Below are positions 1 through 9,549 of a DNA stretch of 64,000 nt, in pieces. The number at the start of each line of letters is the position of its first letter. Positions within the stretch are counted from its first letter, which is position 1. The position numbers and the translations under genes are program-made. The notes below the pieces were generated by a model, which saw only the letters and a list, made by a program, of their open reading frames with translations, was not told where the DNA came from and ran no database searches. This DNA comes from Bernardetia sp. MNP-M8 (GTDB lineage: Bacteria > Bacteroidota > Bacteroidia > Cytophagales > Bernardetiaceae): contig NZ_CP147012.1 of the NCBI RefSeq assembly GCF_037126285.1, positions 434,001 through 498,000 of the forward strand. The letters are read 5' to 3'.

Positions 1-2315
1 TAGGTTTGAATGAAATTGAGGATATATCTGTATTAAAAGGGTTAAGCAACATAAAACAATTAAATATTGCTCATAATCCTGTAAATAATATTGCAGTCCT
101 ATCTAATTTACATACTTTAAAAGTTCTTGATATTACAGAAAACGATATAAAAGATAGCATGTTCTTGAGTAAATTAAAAAAAATAGAAGAACTTAGTATT
201 GGTAAAAATGCTAGTACAATATCTCTTTTTATAAGAAAAAATAAAAACCTTAAAAAACTTAAAATAAGCTTTACAAATATAGAAGATGTTGAATTCATCA
301 AAAATCATGATAAATTAGAAAGTATAAGCTTGGAGCTTAACAATTTAAAAGACATCTCTTTTTTAGAAGATCTAAAATATTTAAAAAATGTAAGTTTAGC
401 TTATAATGAAATAGATAAAGTAGATTCTCTACTTAAACTATCTAGCATTTCAAAATTAGATTTATCAAGCAACAGAATAGATTATATTCCTATTTCTTTT
501 CTAGATAATTTTGATAATCTAAAAGAATTATATTTGAAAGATAACCCAATAAAAAATATCCCAAAAGAAATATTTGATAAAGATGAAAATGTATTAGAAG
601 AAGTAAAAAACTACCTAAAATCTATAGAAAAAGAAGAAGACCGAAAAGAACTCAATGAAGCCAAACTAATTTTTGTAGGAGTAGGAGAAGTAGGAAAAAC
701 AGAGCTTTCAGAAGCATTAAGTGAAACAGAATATAAATTTGAAGGAGGTAGAAAGTTTACAAAAGGTATTCGTATAAAACCTTGGCAGTTAGTAGATTGT
801 AAGCGAGAAGAACAAAAAATAGATTTTATAGCTCATATTTGGGATTTTGCAGGACAGGAAATAAACTATGGCACACATCAGTTTTTTCTTACCAAAAATT
901 CAATTTATGTTTTTGTATGGGAAACTCGTAAGGGAGAAGATCAATCAAAATTTGCGTATTGGCTGCGTATTGTATCGCTACTTTCCAAAAATGCGCCTAT
1001 TTTGGTCGTTCAAAATAAAATAGATGAAATAGTAAGCGAAGTAAATCAAAAACAATGGAAAGAACAGTTTCCTAATATTGTGGGTTTTTATAAAACGTCT
1101 TGTAAGGAAGGTACAGGCATTGATGCGCTACGAACAGAGATACAAAACCAGCTTTTGCAGCTTCCACACACTAGAGAAATTTGGAATAAATACAGAGTTG
1201 CTGTACGTGATGAGCTTGTAGAAATGAGTAAAGAAACTGATTATATTAGCTACAAAGACTATTTGAAAGTCTGTGAAAAACATACAGTTTCAAAAGAAGA
1301 TGCGTCATTTTTGAGCGACCAACTTCATAACATTGGTTCTGTACTTCATTTCTCGGAAGAAGCAAGATTAAAAAATACTGTTGTTCTCAATTCAGAATGG
1401 GTAACTGATGCAGCTTATTTGCTTTTAGACACCAAAAAAGTAACAAACGGACGTTTTGATTTTGATAATTTGGATACGATTTGGAGTGATGAGCGTTTTG
1501 ATGAAAAGCATGAGTTTTTGATAAATCTAATAGAGAAGTTCGAACTCATTTTTAAGCTCAATGAAGCCGATGTATATATCGTTCCTGAAGGTTTGCCAGT
1601 AGAAGAACCAATAGGTGTAGCAGAAATAAAACCTACTTTTGAAAACGAAAAAACTAAATATTTGCGTTTTGAATATCATTATCCTTTTATGCCAAAGGGA
1701 ATTTTGAGTCGTTTTATTTGTCGTCTGCACGAAAATATTTTTAAAGAGTATTTTTGGAAAAATGGCGTTGTGCTTGTTTTGGAAGCTAATAAAAAAGAAA
1801 CGTTTGCAAAAGTAATTTTGAATGAAGTAGAAAATCCAAAAACAATAAAAATAGAAGTTTGGGGAAAACAAGCTGATAAACTTTTAGCTATCATTCGCAG
1901 AAATATAGACCATATTCATAGCAAGTTTGAAGAGCTAGAGATTTTTCAGAAAATTCCTTGTGTTTGTGTGGATTGTAAAGATGCTTCAAAACCTCATTTT
2001 TTCAACTATGATAAATTGAAAAAATCACAAGAACGAGGAACAAAACTAAAGCAATGTGTCAATAGTGATGAAAATATAGAAATTGTTATGCTTTTAGATG
2101 GAATTGTAGAAACCATTAAAATAGGAGAAAACGAAAAAAGTAAACTTCGCTATTTTATAGAACAAGCAGATTATAGAGATTTCTTTGAATATTTGGACAA
2201 TATAAAAGTTTCAAATCACGAAATTTCAAAGCTAAAAAAGGAAATGATAGGAGGACAATCAAAATATGATTCTGATTTTCATAATCGTTTGCATGTGTTA
2301 ATTTCTACTTTGTAA
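1..2315 (+). CDS. ROCO-type GTPase with N-terminal leucine-rich repeats (5' end outside window)
   Basis: Leucine-rich repeats occupy about the first 200 visible residues (pattern LxxLxxLxxLxLxxN, e.g. NIKQLNIAHN and SISKLDLSSNRI). A Ras-like Roc domain follows, with P-loop GVGEVGKT (about residues 223-231 counted from the TTG at 6), DFAGQE (about 280-285) and NKID (about 336-339). The remaining ~370 residues match a COR-type C-terminal region in position and length. In ROCO proteins the Roc-COR unit binds and hydrolyses GTP and dimerises, while the repeats bind partners; the partner here is unknown. The frame is open to the window edge and the first residues are mid-repeat, so the TTG at 6 and the ATG at 10 are unlikely to be the true start. 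No kinase domain is visible. Family call is firm; the role is not. Confidence 0.85.
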   Translation, partial: GLNEIEDISVLKGLSNIKQLNIAHNPVNNIAVLSNLHTLKVLDITENDIKDSMFLSKLKKIEELSIGKNASTISLFIRKNKNLKKLKISFTNIEDVEFIKNHDKLESISLELNNLKDISFLEDLKYLKNVSLAYNEIDKVDSLLKLSSISKLDLSSNRIDYIPISFLDNFDNLKELYLKDNPIKNIPKEIFDKDENVLEEVKNYLKSIEKEEDRKELNEAKLIFVGVGEVGKTELSEALSETEYKFEGGRKFTKGIRIKPWQLVDCKREEQKIDFIAHIWDFAGQEINYGTHQFFLTKNSIYVFVWETRKGEDQSKFAYWLRIVSLLSKNAPILVVQNKIDEIVSEVNQKQWKEQFPNIVGFYKTSCKEGTGIDALRTEIQNQLLQLPHTREIWNKYRVAVRDELVEMSKETDYISYKDYLKVCEKHTVSKEDASFLSDQLHNIGSVLHFSEEARLKNTVVLNSEWVTDAAYLLLDTKKVTNGRFDFDNLDTIWSDERFDEKHEFLINLIEKFELIFKLNEADVYIVPEGLPVEEPIGVAEIKPTFENEKTKYLRFEYHYPFMPKGILSRFICRLHENIFKEYFWKNGVVLVLEANKKETFAKVILNEVENPKTIKIEVWGKQADKLLAIIRRNIDHIHSKFEELEIFQKIPCVCVDCKDASKPHFFNYDKLKKSQERGTKLKQCVNSDENIEIVMLLDGIVETIKIGENEKSKLRYFIEQADYRDFFEYLDNIKVSNHEISKLKKEMIGGQSKYDSDFHNRLHVLISTL

Positions 2316-2853
2316 GTAGTTTTTCGGTAGTCCAAAATAGTTCTGAAAATGCCTACTCAACCTTCTTGAGAAGTAGAATTGATAAATGAGCGAAGTTATA
2401 ATTCAACTGATTAATAAACCTCCAATTATCGGACAGTTCAATAGATATACTTCTAAAACTGATTCTGATTGACTGATTTCTTATGTTATTTCATTTGTAG
2501 TATATTTTTCCTAATTATTTTCTTTGTTAGACCAAATATCATTTTTTGATTATCAAAACAAAAGATTTCAACAAAATTTTCTTGTCTTTGTGACAGAATT
2601 TTTTCTTGAGTAATTACACTAACAACAACAACCTAGCAAAATTTAACAAAATAAAGAAAACAATTAAATTAATATACTGTTAGTAATAGTGAATTTTATA
2701 AATTATATACTTCCGAATGTTATAATTAATTAATTTAAATATTTATTTTATATGTTTTCTTATAAATAATTATCTACAGATAATATAATTATTTATAAAT
2801 TTTATTGCAACTAAGTTGCATAAACAAAACATTTATTTTTTAAACCTTATTTT
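2316..2853. other. Intergenic, no gene seen
   Basis: About 540 very AT-rich bases between the ROCO gene and the fasciclin lipoprotein. I see no convincing ORF, strong hairpin or TAnnTTTG box. It presumably carries the promoter of the fasciclin gene, but I could not place it. Confidence 0.5.
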
Positions 2854-4707
2854 ATGAAAAAGTCAATTTTAAACTCGTTTAATGACACTTTTCGTATTTT
2901 TATTCTGTGCTTGACAATTGGATTGTCATTTAGCATTGTACTTAGTTCTTGTTCTGACGATGATGACGATCCTGATCCTGATCCTACTCCAACTAATACC
3001 ATTGCTCAAGTGGTAGCTGCTGAGTCCGATTTCTCTTCACTTTTAGCAGCTCTTCAAAAAGCTGAACTTGTATCTACTTTTGAAGGAACAACAGAATATA
3101 CTGTTTTTGCTCCTACAAATACAGCCTTTAGTGCTTTTCTTGTTGAGCAAGGAGTTACTTTAGAAGAACTGACAAAAGAGCAACTAACTGAAATTTTGAC
3201 CTATCATGTTGTATCAGGCGATAGAAAGAGCAGTACTTTTACAGATGGTGCTACTCTTCCAACTCTAAATTCAGGTGAATCACTAAGTATTTCGGTAAAT
3301 GGAAATGCTATTATGGTAAATGATGCCAACGTGACTGCTGCTGATACTGATACAAAAAACGGTGTTATTCATACGATTGATAAAGTTCTTGTTCCTAGTG
3401 ATTTTACTTTAGAACCTGAAACACCTTCTATTGTAGGAATTGCTACTGGAAATCCAGATTTTAGTATTTTGGTAGAAGCTCTTCAAAAAGCAGATTTGGT
3501 TTCTACGTTAGACGGAACAACAGCATATACTGTTTTTGCGCCTACTAATGCTGCTTTTGAGGCTCTTTTTACTGAACTTGGTGTGGATGGAATTGCTGAT
3601 ATTGATGTAGCAACCCTAACTCCTATTTTGCTTTATCATGTAGCAAATGGAACACTTACATCTTCACAAATCAATGCTGGTACGTTAGCTACTCTTAATA
3701 CAGATGCTTCTATTGAAGTAACTGTAGATGGAAGTACCATTACATTGAATGAAGATACACAGGTTACACAAGCTGACATTTCGGCTTCAAATGGAGTAGT
3801 TCATGTAATCAATAAAGTTTTAGTTCCTCCAACTGAAGAAACTAATACAATTGCTGACATTGTAACAGCAGATACAAACTTTAGTATTTTGTTGCAGGCT
3901 TTACAAGCTGCCAATCTTACGAGCGCAGTAGCTAATGCAGATGCAAATCTTACTGTTTTTGCGCCTACTAATGCTGCTTTTGAGGCTTTTATTGCTGCAA
4001 ATGCTGATATTAATTCGACAGAAGATTTATTGAATAGCCCTAATCTTTCAAATATCTTGTTGTATCACGTACTTGGAACTAAACAAATGGCTGCTGATTT
4101 ATCTCAAAGTCCTTTTTATGTTTCTACATTAAGTCCTGCAACTTTTGAGGGAAGAACTGATGAAACAGTTTCTTTGCTTGTAGATGGAACAGATGGTGTG
4201 AAACTAAATGGAACACAAAATATTAGTGTTACACAAGCTGATATGGATGCTGATAATGGTGTTATTCACGTTATTGATAATGTACTTATGCCTCCAAATG
4301 TAGTAGAATTAGCTCAACAAAATGGTGGATTTACCGAATTGGTAGCTGCTGTTTTGCGTGCAGATTTGGCGACAACTGTAGCAACAGCTAATCCAATTAC
4401 TGTTTTTGCACCGACTAACGCAGCTTTTGATTCTTTATACATTGCTTTGGGTATAAATGGAATAGATGAGATTGATGTGCCGACCCTTACAGGTATATTA
4501 CAACATCATGTAGCCAGTGAAAACTTAGCTGCAAGTGATTTATCAGACGCACAAACTATTACTACACTGAATGGTAACGTAGAAGTAAGTATTGCTGAGG
4601 GAGTAGTAACTTTAGTGGGAGCAAATTCTTCTGCAAAAGTTGTTCTGACTGATGTACAAGGTACAAATGGTATCGTTCACGTAATTAATAAAGTGCTATT
4701 ACCCTAA
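2854..4707 (+). CDS. Lipoprotein with four fasciclin (FAS1) domains
   Basis: 617 residues. The N-terminus is a lipoprotein signal with predicted lipid-bearing Cys33 (VLSSC), followed at once by an acidic run (SDDDDD) and a DP/TP linker. Acidic residues after the Cys are typical of Bacteroidota lipoproteins exported to the cell surface. Four FAS1 repeats follow at about 48-182, 190-326, 333-476 and 482-617. Each begins near TVFAPTNxAF and ends with GVIHVIDKVLxP or a close variant. FAS1 domains mediate adhesion to surfaces, matrix or other cells; that role here is inferred. A strong terminator follows the gene. The repeats are diverged, so this is an old duplication rather than an assembly artefact. 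Confidence 0.9.
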   Translation: MKKSILNSFNDTFRIFILCLTIGLSFSIVLSSCSDDDDDPDPDPTPTNTIAQVVAAESDFSSLLAALQKAELVSTFEGTTEYTVFAPTNTAFSAFLVEQGVTLEELTKEQLTEILTYHVVSGDRKSSTFTDGATLPTLNSGESLSISVNGNAIMVNDANVTAADTDTKNGVIHTIDKVLVPSDFTLEPETPSIVGIATGNPDFSILVEALQKADLVSTLDGTTAYTVFAPTNAAFEALFTELGVDGIADIDVATLTPILLYHVANGTLTSSQINAGTLATLNTDASIEVTVDGSTITLNEDTQVTQADISASNGVVHVINKVLVPPTEETNTIADIVTADTNFSILLQALQAANLTSAVANADANLTVFAPTNAAFEAFIAANADINSTEDLLNSPNLSNILLYHVLGTKQMAADLSQSPFYVSTLSPATFEGRTDETVSLLVDGTDGVKLNGTQNISVTQADMDADNGVIHVIDNVLMPPNVVELAQQNGGFTELVAAVLRADLATTVATANPITVFAPTNAAFDSLYIALGINGIDEIDVPTLTGILQHHVASENLAASDLSDAQTITTLNGNVEVSIAEGVVTLVGANSSAKVVLTDVQGTNGIVHVINKVLLP

Positions 4708-4770
4708 CTAAATAACAGAAACCTAAAAATTAAATGAGAATTTAAAATTTAGGACAAATTAGAAATACTA

Positions 4771-4808
4771 AAAGGCATTTTCTTCTTTTGAGGAAAATGC
4801 CTTTTTTT
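4771..4808 (+). terminator. Rho-independent terminator after the fasciclin gene
   Basis: AAAGGCATTTTC pairs with GAAAATGCCTTT across a 10-base loop and is followed by a T run. Confidence 0.85.
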
Positions 4809-4885
4809 ATGGTCAGAGTTACTAGTTTGAGATATTGAGAATGGGAAAGAGTAAAAATTGTCTTTAATTTCCCTCACAAAAATCT

Positions 4886-4893
4886 TATATTTG
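4886..4893 (+). promoter_or_regulatory. -7 box (TATATTTG) of the R-M operon
   Basis: Exact match to the Bacteroidota -7 consensus TAnnTTTG, 47 bases before the methyltransferase ATG. No TTG lies at the usual 17-21 base distance (the nearest, at 4858-4860, is 25 bases upstream), so only half of the promoter is convincing. Confidence 0.5.
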
Positions 4894-4940
4894 TATAAAA
4901 ATTACTTTTTATTAGTTTAGATAAAGAAAAATAATATACA

Positions 4941-5972
4941 ATGAAAATAGTTTCATTTTTTGCAGGTGCAGGAGGGTTAGATTTAGGGTTTCAAAAAGCA
5001 GGTTTTGATGTAATTTGGGCAAATGAATATGATAAAGAAATTTGGGAAACCTATCAAAAAAATCATTCTAACACTTTTCTTGACAAGAGAAGTATTGTAG
5101 ATATTCCTGCTAATGAAGTTCCTGATTGTGATGGGATTATTGGAGGACCTCCTTGTCAGAGTTGGAGTGAAGCAGGAAAAGCAAGAGGAATAAAAGATAA
5201 AAGAGGACAATTATTTTATGATTTTATCCAAATATTAGAAGAAAAGCAACCCAAGTTTTTCTTAGCTGAAAATGTTAGTGGAATGCTTATTTCAAAACAT
5301 AACCAAGCCTTAGAAGGAATTAAAGAATTATTTAGAAATGCTGGTTTGGGTTATGAGTTATCTTTCAAAATGCTCAACGCTTCTGATTATAATGTTCCAC
5401 AGGATAGAAAACGAGTTTTTTTTATTGGTATAAGAAAAGACTTAAATTTTAAGTATAAATTTCCGAATGAAAATTTTGAAAAAGTAACTTTAGAAACGGC
5501 TATTTCAGATTTGCAAAGCAATGTTTTACCAGCTTTAGAGTTCAATAATACAAATGGTGATAGCTGCAAAATTCCGAACCACGAATATATGATAGGAGGC
5601 TTTTCAACTATGTTTATGTCAAGAAACCGAGTGCGAGATTGGAGTGAACAATCTTTTACCATTCAAGCAGGAGGACGACATGCGCCTATTCACCCACAAG
5701 CTCCAAAAATGGAATTGGTAGAAAAAGATGTGCGTATTTTTGTTCCCAACTACGAACATTTATACAGAAGATTAAGTGTTAGAGAATGTGCAAGAATTCA
5801 GACCTTTCCAGATGATTTTGTCTTTTATTATAAAAAAGTAGCAGCAGGTTATAAAATGATTGGAAATGCTGTTCCTGTGAATTTAGCTTATTTTTTGGCT
5901 AAGAGCATAAAAGAACAAATACTGAGTAATCAGAAAAATAATTTTATTCAACAAGAAAAACTAACAGCATGA
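4941..5972 (+). CDS. Type II DNA (cytosine-5) methyltransferase
   Basis: 343 residues with the C5-methyltransferase motifs in order: motif [12 protein letters not shown] (7-17, AdoMet binding), motif IV PPCQS with catalytic Cys72, motif VI ENV (about 110-112), motif VIII QDRKR (154-158), a variable target-recognition stretch, then motifs IX/X ([10 protein letters not shown] and IGNAVP, about 307-312). It methylates cytosine to protect the sites cut by its partner. The next gene overlaps it by four bases (ATGA), so the two are translationally coupled. By analogy with the NgoPII pair, whose two proteins are of closely similar lengths as I recall them, the target could be GGCC. That specificity is inference. 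Confidence 0.93.
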   Translation: MKIVSFFAGAGGLDLGFQKAGFDVIWANEYDKEIWETYQKNHSNTFLDKRSIVDIPANEVPDCDGIIGGPPCQSWSEAGKARGIKDKRGQLFYDFIQILEEKQPKFFLAENVSGMLISKHNQALEGIKELFRNAGLGYELSFKMLNASDYNVPQDRKRVFFIGIRKDLNFKYKFPNENFEKVTLETAISDLQSNVLPALEFNNTNGDSCKIPNHEYMIGGFSTMFMSRNRVRDWSEQSFTIQAGGRHAPIHPQAPKMELVEKDVRIFVPNYEHLYRRLSVRECARIQTFPDDFVFYYKKVAAGYKMIGNAVPVNLAYFLAKSIKEQILSNQKNNFIQQEKLTA

Positions 5973-6811
5973 CAAATATTTTAGAGGCAATTTATACTAT
6001 TGTTCAAAATCCTATTTTTGAAATCAAATCATTTTATACAGGTAGAAACAGAGCAAATAGTGTAGGAGATGCTTTGGAAAACTATATCAAAGATGCGTTT
6101 GCAAACTCTTTTCATATAAATGATGAAAAAGAGCGAATGAAATTATTTAATGAAAAATTTTCATGGCTTGGTAGTCAAAATAATCCACCTGATATTATGA
6201 TAAAAGGAGGAGATGCCATTGAAGTTAAGAAAACACAAAGCGCAAATAGTGATTTGGCTTTAAATAGTTCTTATCCAAAGTCAAATATTAATTCTTTAAG
6301 TCCAATGATTACACAAAATTGCAAAAACTGTGAAGACTGGACTGAAAAAGATTTAATTTATTGTGTTGGACATACAACAGATACCACTTTAAAATCTCTC
6401 TGGTTTGTTTATGGAAATATTTATGCAGCAAGTCACGAAACGTATCAGAGAATAAAAAATACGATTTCGGCAGGAATAGGCACGATTCCCAATGTAGAGT
6501 TTGCAGAAACTAAAGAATTGGGAAGGGTAAATAAAGTAGATTCTTTAGGGATTACAAATTTGAGAATTAGAGGAATGTGGCAGATTCAAAATCCTAGAAA
6601 GGTATTTAGTTACTTACATATTCCAACCCAAAAAGAATTTGAATTAGTTTGTATTATGCCAACAGAAAAGTATAATTCTTTTAATGAATCTAGTAGAACA
6701 AAAATTGAATCAATTAATAAGATAGAATTTAGCATTGAAAATCAGCAAGTACAAGACCCAAATAACCCTGCAAAATTGATTGATTGTAAATTGATAAAAT
6801 ACATAGTTTAA
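5969..6811 (+). CDS. Type II restriction endonuclease, NgoPII-like
   Basis: 280 residues. A PD-(D/E)xK nuclease core is visible as Pro74-Asp75 followed by Glu85-Val-Lys87 in the segment [15 protein letters not shown]. The layout and neighbouring sequence resemble the NgoPII restriction endonuclease family (GGCC specificity in the named member). The family is recognised from memory, not by search. The start overlaps the methyltransferase stop (ATGA), an order in which the protective enzyme is made first. Two cysteines (NCKNCEDW, about 119-124) look like an incomplete metal knuckle. No separate controller (C) protein gene is seen. Confident nuclease of an R-M pair; specificity unproven. Confidence 0.75.
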   Translation: MTNILEAIYTIVQNPIFEIKSFYTGRNRANSVGDALENYIKDAFANSFHINDEKERMKLFNEKFSWLGSQNNPPDIMIKGGDAIEVKKTQSANSDLALNSSYPKSNINSLSPMITQNCKNCEDWTEKDLIYCVGHTTDTTLKSLWFVYGNIYAASHETYQRIKNTISAGIGTIPNVEFAETKELGRVNKVDSLGITNLRIRGMWQIQNPRKVFSYLHIPTQKEFELVCIMPTEKYNSFNESSRTKIESINKIEFSIENQQVQDPNNPAKLIDCKLIKYIV

Positions 6812-6944
6812 TAAAATGCAAAAAAAGCTTTATTGATTATTACTGGCACTTTAACACAACCACAAAATCAACATATTCCACCAAATTCAAAAAACACAAA
6901 ACCTCTACTTCACTTCTGATGTTAATTTGTCTGAAAACTCTCTA

Positions 6945-6952
6945 TATTTTTG
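6945..6952 (+). promoter_or_regulatory. -7 box (TATTTTTG) upstream of the DUF4837 gene
   Basis: TAnnTTTG match about 100 bases before the chosen ATG at 7049. A TTG at 6927-6929 is only 15 bases away, shorter than at the tRNA promoters of this window, so the upstream element is doubtful. Confidence 0.4.
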
Positions 6953-7048
6953 TTACTTTCGTGGTATAATAGTGTTTCCTTTAAACAAACCGTTAGGTGT
7001 TTGACAAAGAACAAAATCAAGACTTTAAAAATCAATTCAATATATTCA

Positions 7049-8164
7049 ATGAAATTTCAGACGATAACCAAATTTGCCTTTTTAGCCTTTTTTCTACTGA
7101 CAGGAGTTTTTTTATTTTCCTGTTCAAGTGATAATAAAGATGAAAAAGTATTTTCATATAAAGATTTTTTACCTCCTTCAAAGGGTGGACGTGGCGAAAT
7201 ATTACTTCAAATGGATTCTAGTAAATGGGAAGGAGATTTGGGAGCTGCTGTTCGTGAACTTTATATGGCACCTATGCCAGGTTTTCCACAACCTGCCGAG
7301 CCAATTTTCAAAATCTATCATGCTGCACCAAAGAAAGTAAATGATTTGTTGGAAGAATATCATTCTATTTTTGTGGTTTTGTCGTTGGACAGCAAATCAA
7401 CAGATAGCGACCTTTTACGCAAAAAATTTGCAAAAGAAAGTTTGGACAGAATAGAAGCCGATACAACGCCCTATTTGATTGTAAAACAAAACGAACATGC
7501 AAAAGACCAGCAAGTTGTTTATCTGATTGGTAAAAATGACGAGCAACTTATCAAACACATGAAGGCAAATGAAGAAAAATTGCGTGAGATTTTTTATAAA
7601 ACAGAGCGTGAACGTTCTCGTTTAGTAGCCTTTAGAGGTGGAACACAAACAGGGAAAATGGAACGCTACAAAAAAGAACATGGTTTCATGATAGGAATTC
7701 CAGATGGTTATCAAGAAGCAAAAGATATAAATGAACAAGATTCAGGTTTTGTATTCATGCGTTTGATAGATAATGCCAACGGAAGAGATAGAAATGTTTT
7801 TGTGGCTTACAAACCTTATTCTTCACAAGGACAATTAAATGCAGACAGTGTTTTGGCTTGGCGAAGAGAGCTAGGAGAAAAGTATATGAAAGACCCAGAT
7901 AGAGGCTCTTATGTAACAGATCAAACTGATGTAGTTCCTTATTTTTCACAAGAAATTAATTTTAAAGGTCATTATGCAATTGAAATTCGTGCGCTTTGGA
8001 AACTCACTTCACTTACTTCTGGAGGTCCTTTCTTAGGATATTTGATTGTTGATGAAGAGAAAAATAGATTATATTATATTGAAGGATTTATTTTTGCACC
8101 TACTTCAAAAAAGCGTGATTATATTCGTGAAGTAGAAAGCATTTTATGGACATTTGAACCGTAG
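7049..8164 (+). CDS. DUF4837 family lipoprotein
   Basis: The ATG at 7049 is chosen because it begins a clean lipoprotein signal (MKFQTITKFAFL..., lipobox LFSC with Cys25). The frame is open upstream to 6950, but that stretch encodes no signal and overlaps the candidate promoter. The mature part matches the Bacteroidota-specific DUF4837 pattern: LPPSKGGRGEILLQMD just after the signal, a central region, and a final domain ending with a conserved-looking IREVESILWTF segment. It should be anchored in the envelope; the molecular function is unknown. It appears monocistronic, between the R-M pair and a repeat-bearing intergenic region. Confidence 0.85.
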   Translation: MKFQTITKFAFLAFFLLTGVFLFSCSSDNKDEKVFSYKDFLPPSKGGRGEILLQMDSSKWEGDLGAAVRELYMAPMPGFPQPAEPIFKIYHAAPKKVNDLLEEYHSIFVVLSLDSKSTDSDLLRKKFAKESLDRIEADTTPYLIVKQNEHAKDQQVVYLIGKNDEQLIKHMKANEEKLREIFYKTERERSRLVAFRGGTQTGKMERYKKEHGFMIGIPDGYQEAKDINEQDSGFVFMRLIDNANGRDRNVFVAYKPYSSQGQLNADSVLAWRRELGEKYMKDPDRGSYVTDQTDVVPYFSQEINFKGHYAIEIRALWKLTSLTSGGPFLGYLIVDEEKNRLYYIEGFIFAPTSKKRDYIREVESILWTFEP

Positions 8165-8215
8165 GTTTTGGAATGATAAATTATTAATGGTAAGTGGTAA
8201 ATGAAAGTATATTAA

Positions 8216-8391
8216 GAAATTGTTTAAGAATAGTAAAATTCTGTTCTGTGTGCCACAGAACAGGGATAAAAGTTTTATTTTTCCATAAAGTAGGATTTGC
8301 AACCCTAGTTTATATAAAAACTATTGTTTTTGTTGGTGTTTTAGCGTAGCGACACCAACAAAAACACACAAATCTATTCTTAAACAACTTC
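8216..8391. repeat. MITE-like element, copy 1 (176 bp)
   Basis: Bounded by 17-base terminal inverted repeats, GAAATTGTTTAAGAATA (8216-8232) and its complement at 8375-8391 with one mismatch. TAA flanks both ends (8213-8215 and 8392-8394), a possible 3-bp target duplication. Inside are three hairpins: CTGTTCTGTG/CACAGAACAG (about 8241-8263), an imperfect palindrome centred on TTGCAA (8285-8313), and GTTGGTGT.../ACACCAAC around TTAGCGTAGC. It encodes no protein. A second copy lies in inverted orientation at 20895-21032. Confidence 0.8.
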
Positions 8392-8542
8392 TAAGTATAA
8401 TTCAAGTTGTGAGTAATCAATAGACTTCCTATTACACAAGTTGACTTATTATAAGGATAGATTAAATAAATTAGAATCATTATCTATATGTATTCATTGT
8501 TACTGTATTGTATTTACCATTTATAATTCACATTTTTTTTAA

Positions 8543-9295
8543 ATGCCCAACTCACAAAAACACAGAGGAGCAAATCCAAAAGATTATGCTGCTTTTACCG
8601 ACAAAAATATTGATAATCTAAAACAAGCTGTTTCTGATTTGTCTTGGCTTTTATCAAATGGCTATGCACAAAAAGCATCTCTAAAAATTGTAGGTGATAA
8701 GTTTTCACTTACAGACCGACAACGAAAAGCCATAAATGCTGCCAGCGCAGAAAGAGAAAGTTTAGAATTAAGAAAAAAAAATGAAATTAGCATTGATTTA
8801 GATATTCATTCTGACTTCAAAAAACTAAATTCTACCTTAGTTATTGATGGTTATAATCTGCTTATTACAACGGAATGTGCATTGTCGAATGCCCCTCTTT
8901 TTATTGGTTTAGATGGTTGTATGCGTGATATTGCCAGTATTCATTCAACCTATCGAAAAGTAGAAGAAACAATTCCTGCTTTAGAACTTATTGGAAACGT
9001 AATTGAAGAACTTGAAATAAAAGAAACCATTTGGGTCTTGGATTCGCCCATTTCAAATAGTGGAAGGCTAAAAAAAATTATGGAAGATTTGGCAGAACAA
9101 AAAAAATGGAATTGGAAAGTTCTCTTAGAAAAACATGCTGATAAATCTATTGTAGAATTGAGTCAAAATCAAAATCATATTGTTGCTTCTTGTGATGCTT
9201 GGATTACCATTAATGCTTCAAAATGGGTAAATCTATGTAGTTTTATTGTAAAAAATTATGTTCCTTCAGCTTGGATTTTGGACTTTAGGAAATAG
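8543..9295 (+). CDS. DUF434 domain-containing protein
   Basis: 250 residues, cytosolic, no signal or membrane segment. The first ~65 residues carry the DUF434 signature: DLSWLLSNGY, then LKIVGDKFSLTDRQRKAI. The second half begins with TLVIDGYNLLITTE and later has WVLDSPISNSGR and ASCDAWI. The regularly placed Asp residues recall PIN/NYN-like nuclease folds, which is my inference and not established for this family. The gene follows the MITE-like element, and its own promoter was not identified. Family call is good; function unknown. Confidence 0.75.
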   Translation: MPNSQKHRGANPKDYAAFTDKNIDNLKQAVSDLSWLLSNGYAQKASLKIVGDKFSLTDRQRKAINAASAERESLELRKKNEISIDLDIHSDFKKLNSTLVIDGYNLLITTECALSNAPLFIGLDGCMRDIASIHSTYRKVEETIPALELIGNVIEELEIKETIWVLDSPISNSGRLKKIMEDLAEQKKWNWKVLLEKHADKSIVELSQNQNHIVASCDAWITINASKWVNLCSFIVKNYVPSAWILDFRK

Positions 9296-9386
9296 AATTA
9301 TCACGATACTTTAAAGTGTCAGAGAATTAAACAGGAAAAAAATAACAATTCTAACTCACTTTTACGTAAATTTGCAGTATTAAACC

Positions 9387-9497
9387 TTATCACGGTTTGC
9401 ATTTATGGTAGTTCAGGCATCTTGTCTGAACATAAAAAGAAGCCTGTTATCCTATTCAAGAGTCTAGAAGATAGTTATATAAAAATAATCGTGATAA
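9387..9497. repeat. Small inverted-repeat element upstream of glmU-like gene
   Basis: TTATCACG (9387-9394) and CGTGATAA (9490-9497) are perfect inverted ends. Between them is a hairpin with GTTCAG/CTGAAC arms (9411-9431). No ORF inside. It has the size and build of a non-autonomous element, but it is a single copy here. Confidence 0.4.
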
Positions 9498-9549
9498 CCT
9501 TTATTAAAAAAATTCAAATTTATATCCATTTTTCTTGTCATTTTCATTC

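Noticed and set aside
2854-4707. Repeats in the fasciclin gene as a possible CRISPR or tandem array
   Set aside because: The similarity is at protein level between diverged FAS1 domains; there are no uniform repeats and spacers.
4938-6811. R-M genes as part of a larger mobile island
   Set aside because: No integrase, att-like repeats or tRNA junction at its borders; composition looks similar to its neighbours by eye.
6950-7048. N-terminal extension of the DUF4837 protein
   Set aside because: It has a non-ATG start, overlaps the -7 box, and destroys the lipoprotein signal that begins at 7049.
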